NCBI GenBank assembly: GCA_002077045.2 | Contig: KZ111188.1 | Span: forward strand, 1-64,000 | Source: Rachicladosporium sp. CCFEE 5018 | Taxonomy: Eukaryota > Ascomycota > Dothideomycetes > Cladosporiales > Cladosporiaceae | Reading direction: 5' to 3' | Length of the DNA: 64,000 nt | Part shown: piece by piece, positions 20,959-31,242 of the stretch | How positions within the stretch are numbered: the first letter of the stretch is position 1 | How the letters are laid out: every line of letters starts with the position of its first letter | The notes under the pieces: model-generated | Told to the model about the DNA's origin: nothing | Databases searched by the model: none | The model's input: only the letters and a program-made list of their open reading frames with translations | Program-made: the position numbers and the translations under genes

Positions 20959-22329
20959 ATGGCTACTCGGCGCGTCAAGGCTGAAGACTGGGCGCCAGTA
21001 ATGCAGACGCGTATCAAAATTCGAGCTTCGCCTCCGAAAGGGCCACGCGAAGAGGGACTGATGCTGCCGAAGCCTGTCATCAATCGTAGACCAACGCCAC
21101 TGGACATCGAGCTCGCACAGACAAGATCACCGGCCAGGAAACTCGTGACGACGTTGATCTCGCCTATGGCTGATCCCGAAGGTGTTCGAGATGCAGAGGT
21201 GTTCGACTTCGCAGCAGATAAGGCATGGCACCAGCAAGATGCACTAGGTACGCTGACGGTCCGACGCTCGTTGTCGGGGAGGCGAGCATGTCCCAGTGTT
21301 GCATCGCGGCGTTCCGAAATGTCCTTCGGCATACTGGATTATTACATACGCGATGTCAGTCCGTTGCAGAGCCCCGAACTGCATGTCACTAAGACGCCAG
21401 TACTGGACCCTGCGATCGACAAGTTTGAGTTCGGTCTCGCTGAGCCCAAGCTGGAGTCTGCTGTCAGCATCGATGTGACAGACGTCCAAGGTGGTGCGGA
21501 GCATGACATCCCACTATTGCCACTATCACCGCCGCCACCGCCACCAGCGTCAGTCGTGAGACCACAGCATAAGAAGACATATAGCCTCTTTCCGGCAGTG
21601 AACGAGAGCAGCCCACCTTCTCACCGGCTCGCACAGATCATCAATGACTCTTTAACGGACTCTCAACAACCTCAAGACCCACTCGGCGATACACGAGCAA
21701 GCCCATCTCAGCGATTCCCATCACAAGTCCTGGCCAAGCTGGATGGCACTCCTTCACGCCGGCGAGCGCAGACGGTCAGCACGCCATCGCCACCGGAGAC
21801 TGCCCGTACATCTCGCGTCACGAGTCTTGGCACACCGCGACCCTTCGCCACTTACTATCGACATCGGAAGGAGAGTCTTGTCGCTTCCGTGCGTGGCCGC
21901 AAGGACAGCTGCGCCTCTCAGACGAACTCTCGACTGATTCCTCTGCGAATCCTGTCGTTAAGTTCTACGGCATCGAGACCAAGTCGCTCTTCGGCGTCGA
22001 CGTCAACGCTCACCGGAGGCTCGCCAAACACGCAATCACGCTGGTCGGAAGACACGATCACATCGCCTGTCGCCGTCACTACCCCTAGGATTCGCACGAG
22101 CTTCGGCAGCCTGATGGGGAGAGATAGCTCACAATATCCTGCGTGTTTCTTCGAAGATGATAACGAATCAGTGCCTTTGCGGAGGAAGTTCCGGTGGCAG
22201 AGAGTAGGGAGTCTGACAAAAGAGGGCAGTCTCGGACGGCAAGGCAGGGGCAGGTTCGACGACAAGATAGGATTTGGTGAGAGGGTGGGAAGACGGATGT
22301 TATGTGGCTGTAGTGGCAGACGAAGATAG
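20959..22329 (+). CDS. Uncharacterised disordered fungal protein
   Basis: One open frame of 456 aa with consistent codon use. The N terminus (WAPVMQTRIKIRASPPKGPR, then EEGLMLPKPVINRRPTPLD) looks conserved-like; the rest is Ser/Thr/Pro/Arg-rich, with a PLLPLSPPPPPPAS run near 190 and many potential proline-directed phosphosites. The C terminus is basic and ends CGCSGRRR. I recognise no domain. Length and composition fit a scaffold or regulatory protein, but that is speculation. Confidence 0.62.
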   Translation: MATRRVKAEDWAPVMQTRIKIRASPPKGPREEGLMLPKPVINRRPTPLDIELAQTRSPARKLVTTLISPMADPEGVRDAEVFDFAADKAWHQQDALGTLTVRRSLSGRRACPSVASRRSEMSFGILDYYIRDVSPLQSPELHVTKTPVLDPAIDKFEFGLAEPKLESAVSIDVTDVQGGAEHDIPLLPLSPPPPPPASVVRPQHKKTYSLFPAVNESSPPSHRLAQIINDSLTDSQQPQDPLGDTRASPSQRFPSQVLAKLDGTPSRRRAQTVSTPSPPETARTSRVTSLGTPRPFATYYRHRKESLVASVRGRKDSCASQTNSRLIPLRILSLSSTASRPSRSSASTSTLTGGSPNTQSRWSEDTITSPVAVTTPRIRTSFGSLMGRDSSQYPACFFEDDNESVPLRRKFRWQRVGSLTKEGSLGRQGRGRFDDKIGFGERVGRRMLCGCSGRRR

Positions 22330-23347
22330 CACCTGATGACTCATGAGCCTGAATGACTTACCAGACAACTCTTCCATATCGCATTACCATCCATCATCGG
22401 TAAGACCTGCTTTCCCAGCTTCATGAAGCGTTCAAGCTTTTGCTCCTCCGCAGTGATCTCAAGCTAGCGGACAGCTGCATATGCAGGCGTCAGCCACAAG
22501 GCGGTGGAGATCTGGGCCTGCGCCGACGCGGATGAGATCTAGCTGATAGCGCGAGGTAGCAGAGGGGTGTGCTCGGTGCAGCTCCGTATGGAGCCACGAC
22601 GTGGGTAACAGAAGATAAGGCGATGCGATAGTACGGATATCGCAGTGGTGCCCCATTGAGCGATCTTGAGATTCGGCGGGTGTTTCGAGATGTCCGAGCC
22701 TCACTTCGATTCAGTTGTGACCGTACCATAGCCGTGATGAAGCGTAACGACGCTTCTATGACGTGAGGATTACATATGACATTTTTCCACTTCATAAACC
22801 TCGTCCCGCTGGCAATTCGTCAAATGCGGCACAGCAAACCGTGAAACATGTCACAGCAAAGTGGAGACCGGAAGCTCGCTTGTTGGATGACACTGAAGGC
22901 GTTGATCGGCGCGCGCTTGTCGCATCCCTGCGCTTCCCGGTTGATCTTCTGCCCGCATCGCATATGACGGGGTAGACCTGGTCGGCAGGTAAAGTAATGT
23001 TCTTTCTAGTCAGATCTTGTGACTTCATTCGTGCTTCTACAGTCGATTGCTATCTAAGACTTCACGGCTTTGAAGGGAGTCGTGCGTTGAAGCGGTGCAG
23101 GTAACGTCCGGATCCTTTAGTTGCACCTGCATGACACGGATGCGTTGGCCCTTACCTCCACTCGTTCCGACTGCGGTGTACATTCAGACCGACCGTTCCT
23201 GTTTGCCAAACTTCAGCTCTCTTTCGAGGTCGTTTCGGAGGACCGACTGGACTGAGCTTGTCAAAACACGTAGCGAGTACTTTCAGCATGCCTGCTATTG
23301 GAGCCTAAGAAGATCTCTCGTACGGCAACCAATCCCGAATCAAGATT
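22330..23347. other. Intergenic region, no recognised gene
   Basis: 1 kb without a supportable gene. Two overlapping minus-strand ORFs (22459-22795) have shadow-like composition. An upstream exon of the following RING-like gene could lie here but I cannot place it. Confidence 0.35.
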
Positions 23348-24165
23348 ATGCTGGAATCAGTACAGCATGTTGCCCAGCGCGCAGATGATCAGAGCATGGA
23401 CTACTTCCGAGATGTGTTCGGCTCAGACAATCCAGAGGCCGAGGACGCTTTTGACGCTAACTTGAAGGCGGAAGCTGAGCAACTTGGTCTGTCCATCGAC
23501 GAGCCGAAAGCTCATACGCATGTGAGTGAAAAGGCTCGTTCAATGGACACGACTGTTTCCGAACGTGCACGCAGATCTGGATCTATCTGTTCGCAGAGCT
23601 CGCAGTCTACAGGCTTGACGTCACACTACTCGGGTGCCTCAGGAAAAGTGCCCATGCCCGGAAGCCAAAGCATGCGGCACGGACAGGACCAGAGCTCTCG
23701 CTTTGCGCGCAGGAGCTTTGCTGGAGAACGAAGCTCACACAACTTTATAGCTTTGCCCAGTCCGGCCCAGTCCACGCCGACGCTGCCAGCGACAGCTTCG
23801 GATGATCCTCCAAAGAAGTCCTTCCGCCGCTTGCGAGGCTTCAGCTTGCTTGGAAAGCACCGCAACAGCTCAGAATCATCGGTGACAGCCCCTGGGTGTT
23901 CGCACTGCCCGAGAGATACCGCTAGCAAACGCCGAGCACTTCACACTTTGCCTTGCGGGCATAATTTCTGCGCCGCCGCAATGAGAATGAAGATCAACGT
24001 TCAGAGAGAAAAGGGTCTGTATCCCTCATGCTGCGGAGTGCCCATCCCTGGTGCAACGATACAGCACGCGATGACTAGAGTCGAGCGTGAGGACTTCCTC
24101 GATAACTTTGCGAAGTGGGAAGACGGAGCTTCGCGAAATGCCTCTGTTGCTACCGAGGCATTGGA
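23348..24165 (+). CDS. RING-like zinc-binding protein, cut by gap
   Basis: The frame runs from an ATG at 23348 into the N gap, about 272 codons visible. An acidic start (MDYFRDVFGSDNPEAEDAFD, a possible alternative start), a long Ser-rich disordered region, then CSHCPRDT...LHTLPCGHNFCAAAMRM and a spaced CCGVPIPGATIQHAM. CxxC followed by CGHxFC and a later CC pair is the pattern of fungal RING/IBR-type ubiquitin ligases, but some ligand positions (e.g. CxxC after FC) are altered: FCAAAM in place of FCxxC. It may be a degenerate RING or may bind zinc differently. The C-terminal half, where IBR repeats would be, falls in or after the gap. Confidence 0.6.
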
Positions 24166-24265
24166 NNNNNNNNNNNNNNNNNNNNNNNNNNNNNNNNNNN
24201 NNNNNNNNNNNNNNNNNNNNNNNNNNNNNNNNNNNNNNNNNNNNNNNNNNNNNNNNNNNNNNNNN
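24166..24265. other. Assembly gap (100 N)
   Basis: Exactly 100 N, a conventional placeholder for a scaffold join of unknown length. It interrupts the RING-like gene, so reading frames that span it are meaningless. Confidence 0.99.
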
Positions 24266-24695
24266 CGTATCCAGCGTCGATCTTCGACTTCATGATTTCC
24301 TGCGAAACGGTCAGCCTGTGCATCTTCGTGCTCATAGCTTGCATCTCGAGTGCCCAGTGATACGGGTCAAGGCCGCGAGCTCGAAAAACCTGACCCTAGA
24401 ACACTGCGGCGCGTTGGGGAAAGCCAGCATTGAAAGTCGTGGATCGTACTGCGGGAATGACCGCAGTAGCCAAGACGACTTCTGTCTCCACTACGAGAGA
24501 CTCGGAGAAGCCTTGCACTTCCTCGCGCTCTATCAGGCGGTCGAGGTCGACTGGATCTCGCTGTCAGGCCTTCTGGCTTTCGAGCTATCCCCCGGGTGCT
24601 TCGAACGCCTTGATTTTGCAACTTTCCGTCTACGAGACAGGCAGACAGGCGTTGCGGAAGCAATCAACGAGAAACTCACGGTCGAACTGGTGTGA
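24266..24695 (+). CDS. Open frame after gap, possibly C-terminal part of the RING-like gene
   Basis: After the gap the plus strand is open for about 142 codons to a TGA at 24693-24695 (e.g. RLHDFLRNGQPVHLRAHSLH, LGEALHFLALYQAVEVDWIS). It contains a few scattered Cys but not an IBR pattern. It could be the 3' part of the same gene or a different gene; the frame relation across the gap is unknowable. Composition is compatible with coding, but there is no recognisable motif. Confidence 0.35.
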
Positions 24696-24870
24696 TCGTC
24701 ATTTGTGATGCAAAAGGCAGACAATTAAGTCCATGTCAGCTTCGGGACCTCTAACGGCCAAATGATATCATTACAATTGAAGCCGGTGGCTGAGTGTATG
24801 CCTTTTACCGTTCCGAATTCTTCGGTCGCGCCATGAGATCATATCATCGACCTGTTACTGTCTCGCCTAT

Positions 24871-27158
24871 CTACCCTGCCATCACATCCACCCCCTCTCC
24901 CCAAACCCCATCAACAACCACATACACCACATACGGCCCCGGCGGCGTCACCTCCCTCCTCCCCGGCATCTTAATACTCACCTTCTGCTCGCTCCTCCCC
25001 TGCACCCATCCCTCGAAGTCCAGAAATGCCATCCGAGCACCCATGTGCAGACCATGCGTCACGAAGCCGCCGTGGTAGAGCGCGATCTGCAGCTTCGTCG
25101 CCGTGGCGGGAGAGGTGAAGGAGATGCTGAACGTCGCGTCGAATGCGAGCGTGAGGGTAGACAGGATGATGTTTGCCGGTCGCACGACGCCAGGGCGAGA
25201 GAGCGAGGGAGGGGTGTAGATCTCCACCCTGAACTCGGTCGCAAACGAATGCGCGGCGTCTGGTTGGAGCACGGGCATCTCATTCGGATTACTCCCCGCC
25301 ACTAAAACCCTCCCATCAAGCAACAGCAGCGCAACAGAGTGATACAATCTCGGCACCTCTGAGCTTGCGCCTCTCGTCCACCTCGCGCCAAGCTTCGCCT
25401 CCGGATCGTAGATCAGCGCCTCCAGCGTCGGATCCGCAGCCAGCCCGAAGCCTTGAGTGCCGCGATTCGCGCCGTTGAGCCACAGCACTGTGCCATCGGG
25501 GAGGAGCACGGACTCCACCATCCCGCGGCCTTCGAGCATGGCGTCCATTTCCCAGGTTGGGTTTGCGTCCAGGGGAGCGATGCGGCCGCAGGAGGCGTCG
25601 GTTGGGGAGGTGATGTCTTGGTAGGCGCCACCTCCACAGACAATAATCAAGGGGTTCCAGTTATTGGCGCTTGATAACGGCAGCAGAGCGGAGCCGCCGG
25701 TGTTGGGGTAGGTTCTGTAGTCTCCCGGCAGATCTGGGAAGGTCTTCGTCGTGGCACCTGTGGAGGGCGAGAAGAGGACGCTGGATTTGGAGGCGAAGAT
25801 GAAGAGGTCGCCTGTGGGAAGGAGGTGGATGGAGGGGTACATGTAGTAGGGCTGGGCTTTCACGAGGAGGGGCAGGGTCGTGGAGCCGCCGGTCGTGATG
25901 CCGTTGCGATCGAGGATCTCGCAGGTGGGATTGTTGTTCGTGGTCACTGTGGGATCGAGGCCGTTGAGGCTGCCAGATGCGACGAAGATGCGGCCATCAG
26001 GGAGGATTTGGAGGGTTGGGTACCAGTGGGCGGTGTCGAGCATATTGCCCGGCTCGGACCAGGCTTGCCGGTTCTGATCAGGGGATGAGCGGGTGAGGTA
26101 TCGTTCGCCACGCCAACCATCGGTGATTGTAGGGTCAAGCCAGCTGAGGTTCGCATTACCACCAACGGATAATAGTCTACCATCTGCGAGGAAAGTGCCA
26201 CCAGCACAGAATGCGTTCGTCTTGTATGCAAGTGGTACCACTTGGTTGGTGACTGGATCGTACTCTGAGCTGTATGCGAACTGTCCATTTCCGAGCTTGA
26301 GCTGAGTGTAGTCTTCGACTTTGTCCAGAAACACGACTCGACCGTTCGACATCAGCGCAGCATGCATAGCAGGTACGCCACTTTGGCCGACGATCTCGAA
26401 CCGGCCAGGGTTGGCATTCATTGGTGCTGCGATCGGTCCGGGTGCGGTGCCGACTGGTGCGGCCGAGCAAGGCCCGCTCTGACAGCCTTCGCCACAATGA
26501 GCAGCGGTGTTGCCGCAGAAGCTATGAACGCTGGTCAGCTCTCTGATGGCTCGCTTGTGGGAGAGCGCCCGGATACGCTTACCCATACATCGAACAACAT
26601 CCTCCCAAGTGCCAGCTTCCGCATACAGTTCCGCCATTAGCCGCACCACATGATCCATCGGTCGTCACAGGTCCGGTCCGAACAGCACCACCAGTACTGA
26701 TGGGCGCCACGACTGGCTCGCTCTGCGACTGCGCTGCAGGCGCGATGCTATTCGGTGAAGTCGGAGTTGTGTCGGTGCAGCCGCTCTGGCATCCATTCTT
26801 TGCAAGACAGTGTTGGTCGGTCTTGCCACACCAGCCCATGGAGCTGCAACATGGGCCGTAGCCGCCATTGGGATCGCAGGGTGCGTTGTCGAAGTCGTGG
26901 CCGCAGCGGCCGTCAGTACGAGGTGGGACATCGGCGCGGGTGGCTTTAGGACCCCAAATCTGTTCGCAGCTGAGATTGTCAATAAGGCATTAGATGTGCA
27001 TGGATCGGCAAAGCCCACCTTCCGTCATCGAGGCATTTTTGGCCGCGGAGACAGCCTGTCACTTCGAGAGTGTTGTTGCAGGTTGGCTGCAGCCAGTCAA
27101 AGATGATGTTGGCGGACGTAAGAAGCGGAAGGAGTGAAGTCCATCGACGGAGATGCAT
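24871..27158 (-). CDS. Copper radical oxidase (glyoxal oxidase-like, AA5_1) with two CBM18
   Basis: Three exons (27158-27019, 26969-26583, 26521-24871) encode 725 aa, starting with a hydrophobic leader (MHLRRWTSLLPLLTSAN). Two hevein-like chitin-binding modules follow: about 67-111 (YGPCCSSMGWCGKTDQHC) and 152-194 (GGCCSMYGFCGNTAAHCGEG), the second split by the 61-nt intron. The catalytic part is a Kelch propeller with the glyoxal-oxidase signature: Cys of AFCAGGTFLADGRLLSVGG (Cys-Tyr cofactor), Tyr in AHWYPTLQILPDG, the Tyr/His ligands of RLYHSVALLLLDG, and His in VTHGLHMGARM. The DUF1929 C-terminal domain completes it. Such enzymes make H2O2 from aldehydes or alcohols; CBM18 would anchor it to chitin, perhaps the fungus's own wall. 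Confidence 0.93.
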
Positions 27159-27976
27159 CTTGCTGTTGGAACCCGTGTGGAAGGCGATCCTCGGTGGCAT
27201 CAATGCCAAACGAGTGTGGTGTACGAGATCAAGTAGGAAAGGGTTGCAAGATTGAGTGGCCAAAGCTCTCAAGATCGATTCTAGCGTAAATGATTGGAAG
27301 AACTTCACTCACCGGATACACTTCACTGCGCACAAACGGGGAGATCTACATTGTGGACGCGGGAAGCTGCAGCCTGTTATCCGGGATCAATTATTAGTGA
27401 GGATAGTCAACGTAGATCATCAGTAATGCATGAGCATGTCTCCAGGACTTGCTGACTGGGAGGGAGCGGCTCCTTCTTCCGAGGAAGGCAAGATCCTTAG
27501 CCTGTGAACGCTAGTTCAATGTAACAGCTCATCACCAGATCTAGCCACAGCCAGGGTAGTCACAACCGATCGTGTCGCGACCATTACTTACGACTGCACA
27601 TCGGGAAGTACATTGAGGTAGCGACAGGGAGAGACATTGGCTAGTGGATAGTGGCCCATTCGGCATCGAGATGCTCAGAGTGAAGCGATTGTCATGGGGC
27701 GACGGGGGTACCAAGTCCGTGAGACAGCAGACTTCTCCGGGTGCCACAGCAGACATATTTCATGGACATCCAGATATCAAATCCATACACCGATAATAGG
27801 CGAGGAAGGGTGAAGTCGTCCTTTCTTCGAGACCGATCACTAGCGGCGGCCACATCCGCAGCCTCCGAAGTCTTGGCGTGCCCACTCTGCGAAAAGTGCA
27901 GCGGGCTTTGAACCTCACCCGACTATACTGAGCGTCAAGACAGTAACATCTTCGCCATCCACACACAACCGCAATC
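27159..27976. promoter_or_regulatory. Divergent upstream region, copper oxidase / RPS4
   Basis: 0.8 kb between divergent starts; it must hold the promoters of a secreted oxidase and of a strongly expressed ribosomal protein gene. I see no clear TATA box or ribosomal-protein box. No credible ORF. Confidence 0.45.
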
Positions 27977-28992
27977 ATGGGTCGCGGTCCTAAGAAGCAT
28001 CAGAAGCGCTTGTCCGCACCACACCACTGGCTTCTTGACAAGCTCAGCGGTGCCTATGCCCCCAAGGCTTCGCCCGGTCCGCACAAGCTGCGCGACTGCA
28101 TGCCCTTGATCGTCTTCATTCGCAACCGGTATATTGCCATGTCCCTAGCATTGCAATGTTCTCCGAAGAACTGGACAGCTTCGACAAGAATATGACTGAC
28201 CACAAACTCTTTCCCAGATTGAAGTACGCCCTCAATGGCCGCGAGACCAAGGCAATCGTCATGCAGCGCCTCATCAAAGTCGACGGCAAAGTACGCACCG
28301 ACCCCAACTACCCAGCTGGCTTCATGGACGTCATCTCGATCGAGAAGACGGGCGAGAACTTCCGCCTCGTCTACGACACCAAGGGCCGCTTCACCGTCCA
28401 CCGCATCACCGGCAAGGAGGCCGAGTACAAGCTGGGCAAAGTGAAGCGCGTACAGCTCGGCAAGGGCGCCATCCCATTCTTGGTCACGCATGACGCACGC
28501 ACGTGAGTCTATCAGCCGTTGGACCAATGTTTGGTGGGAATAAGTTATACTGAGACGTGATGGGATGATAGTATCCGATACCCAGACCCGGCCATCAAGG
28601 TCAACGATACGGTCAAGATTGATCTTGCGACTGGTATACCTTCCTCCTCTTTTCCTTCAATACCTCTGCACAGTTGCTGACAATGCACCTTCTTTCACAC
28701 AGGTAAGATCCTCGACTTCATCCACTTCGACACCGGCGTCATCGCCATGGCCACCGGCGGTCGCAACATGGGCCGTGTCGGTGTGATCACCCACCGCGAG
28801 CGCCACGACGGAGGCTTCAACATCGTGCACATCAAAGATGCCATTGACAACGAGTTCGCCACGCGCGAGAACAACGTCTTCGTCATCGGCCGCGAGAAGC
28901 CGTGGATCTCGCTGCCCAAGGGCAAGGGTGTGAAGTTGAGCATTGCTGAGGAGAGAGATCGCAGGCGGGCGTACCATCTGGCTGGGCAGTAG
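27977..28992 (+). CDS. RPS4: 40S ribosomal protein eS4
   Basis: Four exons (27977-28128, 28218-28502, 28572-28633, 28703-28992) encode 262 aa, one more than typical fungal eS4. Protein starts [20 protein letters not shown] and continues [20 protein letters not shown]; the first intron sits inside [14 protein letters not shown], the second in DART|IRYPDP, the third in [29 protein letters not shown] is the KOW motif and [20 protein letters not shown] the C terminus. Structural component of the small ribosomal subunit. Codon use is the most biased in the window (C-ending codons), as expected for high expression. Confidence 0.97.
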
Positions 28993-29562
28993 AGGGGCTG
29001 TGTCGGGGGATGAAGAGAAAAGAAGCTGTGACGAGCAGTCGGCGTCAGGGACTCAGCGCTCGACGCGAAGGTCAGCGCCGAGCACCAGCCGGGCTCCGGG
29101 CTCCGTGTTGTTGGCTCGCGCCAATAAAGCAGTGACAGACCTTCTGTGTTCGAGATGGCTAGGCTCGAGTATACTTCGATTGCCTTGAATGACAATATTC
29201 AAAACTTCAGCTTTACCGTTCATCACACATCACCTTTTTCCGTTCTCATGGAAAATCTCTATGCAAGACTTCACAATGCCAGACTCTAGTGGCTCTTGTT
29301 ATGTTATCGTGTGTGGTGCATATGCTCATCAACATCGCACGGTACCACCGCACGCCATTTGCTGGTCGAGTGACACAGCACATATCAGTCGAGTCTCGCC
29401 TTGGAACGCCTCATATACTGAGGTTCCTGCAGTATGGTTGTGTCACTCAAAATCCCTTCATGCCAGCTCTCCACTGTTCCGGACAAGCCCATAGATGCGG
29501 AATCAACCGACAATTAATCTCGACAATGTGGTCCAGAATGCACCTTTTCTTGACTACGGAGT
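28993..29562. other. Convergent intergenic region
   Basis: Between the 3' ends of RPS4 and HOM2, so it holds two 3' UTRs. AATAAA-like sequence appears at about 29120 (CCAATAAAGC), plausible for the RPS4 transcript end. Nothing else seen. Confidence 0.45.
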
Positions 29563-30775
29563 CTAGAGATACCCTTTCAACACCGCCGCCTCAGCATTCA
29601 AGATACTGCCCCCAGCCGCGCCAATGACCAAATTATGGCTCACAGCCACATACTTCAGATCATACGCGCCATTCTCCACCTTCCGCACCCGTCCAACAGA
29701 CACCGTGTACCCCTTCCCCTTATCCTTATCCAGCCGCGGCTGCGGACGATCATCCTCCTCCATAACTTCGATGGAGATCTCTGGCGCCGACGGGCAGCCT
29801 AGCTTCTGTGCGTCCGAGACGTAGGATCGAAGTGCCTCCTTCGCTTCCTCCACAGATGGCGCAGGTTGCCGTGTGAATTTCAGCGACACGATGTATGTAT
29901 GCCCGTCGATCACAGGCACGCGCGTGCACGTTCCGTCCACCAGTAGGCCTTCGGCGTTGGTGAGTTTGGTGTTCTCGTCTTGTATACTTCCGAGGATCTT
30001 GCGCGACTCGGCGCCGAGTTTCTCCTCTTCGCCCTTGATGTACGGTACAATATTATCGAATATATCCAGACTTGATACGCCCGGGTAGCCGGCCCCGGAG
30101 ACGGCTTGCTCTGTTATCATGCTTGCTCTTTCGAGGGGGCCGAATTTTTCCATCAGGGCGCGGAAGGGAACGACCATGCCGATTACGGCGCAGTTGGAAT
30201 TGCAGACTTGAAAGCCCTGCTTGAGGTTGTGGTGCCGGCGTTGGTGGGGGATTAGGTCGAGGTGGCTGAGGTTTACGGTGGGTACGACGAGAGGGACGAG
30301 CGGATCGAGGCGATAGTTTTTGGAGTTGCTGAAGACTGGGATGTCGGCTTGGAGGAACGCGAGTTCTGGCGTGGACGTCAGCTTCGTACATTATCCCACA
30401 ACAATAGTATGCTTACCCGTCTCGCCTGCAACATCGCTGTCAAGCCCACTGAACACAAAGTCCACCTCGTCCTTGAACTCTTCTGGTGCACAGCTTTTCA
30501 CCACTAAGGCTCCGATACGTTCGGGCAGTGTTATGCCCTGCTTCCAACTTGCCGCGACGCTGAACTTCTTACCAGCACTCCTTGGACTTGCGCCCACAGC
30601 TGTCAAAGTGAAGTGCGGGTGGTCATTCAGTAAGAGAATGAAGCGTTGTCCTACGCTGCCGGTGGCTCCAAGTACGCCTGCAAGGTAGCGTGAGTCGTTG
30701 TTCCTGTGACTTTAGCTAGGGTATGCACCTACCGCATCGCTTCTTGGGGAAGGGGTTCGAGCTCTCGACGGCCAT
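29563..30775 (-). CDS. HOM2: Aspartate-semialdehyde dehydrogenase
   Basis: Three exons (30775-30733, 30677-30417, 30365-29563) encode 368 aa. It reduces aspartyl phosphate to aspartate semialdehyde for threonine and methionine synthesis; absent from animals. The tiny first exon gives [14 protein letters not shown] and the join creates the NADP-binding [13 protein letters not shown]. Other marks: [36 protein letters not shown], catalytic Cys160 in [23 protein letters not shown], and [11 protein letters not shown]. The end [19 protein letters not shown] is conserved. All three splice junctions restore family sequence exactly. Divergent from the RNA-binding protein gene. Confidence 0.96.
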
Positions 30776-31242
30776 TGTAGTTTGCAAACTCTGCTAAGGC
30801 TCGGAGAATAGTTGCTGTAGACACGGAGAGACAACCTCGAGGGCGAAAGATGGAGAGGTCTGGTTTGAGACTGGCTGGAAGAGAAGGAAGTTGCGAAGGA
30901 GGGGCAATGGGAAGGAGCTGTACAAACCAGTCACTTTCTTAGGTGTGACTAACAATGGCCTCAGGACTTCGATGATACTAAATCGTTGACCCTCAGTAGC
31001 TGTACTATTTGCTGCTCATCAGAGCTCCAGAATTATGACTGAGTCGCATAAATTTCTGGTACCTGAGCCATTGTGGCAGTAGTGAACATTAAGGTTTGCC
31101 AAGGATTGTCCTTCGCCTCTGACAGACTTCACCTCTCTGAGCCCAGCTCTTCGACGGTGGTAGTTACAAGCCATCCACCCTTCCTGTTGCTCGTACTGCT
31201 ACCATTACATCGTTTCACAGCATCGACCGCTCGTTGTATAAG
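30776..31242. promoter_or_regulatory. Divergent upstream region, HOM2 / RNA-binding protein
   Basis: About 470 bp between two start codons. It contains TGACTCA-like elements: TGACTGAG near 31037 and TGTGACTAAC near 30943, loosely like Gcn4/CpcA sites, which would make sense for an amino-acid gene; they are not exact matches to TGACTC(A), so I rate this low. Confidence 0.35.

Noticed and set aside
24087..24695. ORFs that run through the N gap
   Set aside because: Codons of N have no meaning and the gap length is arbitrary, so frames across it were not joined.
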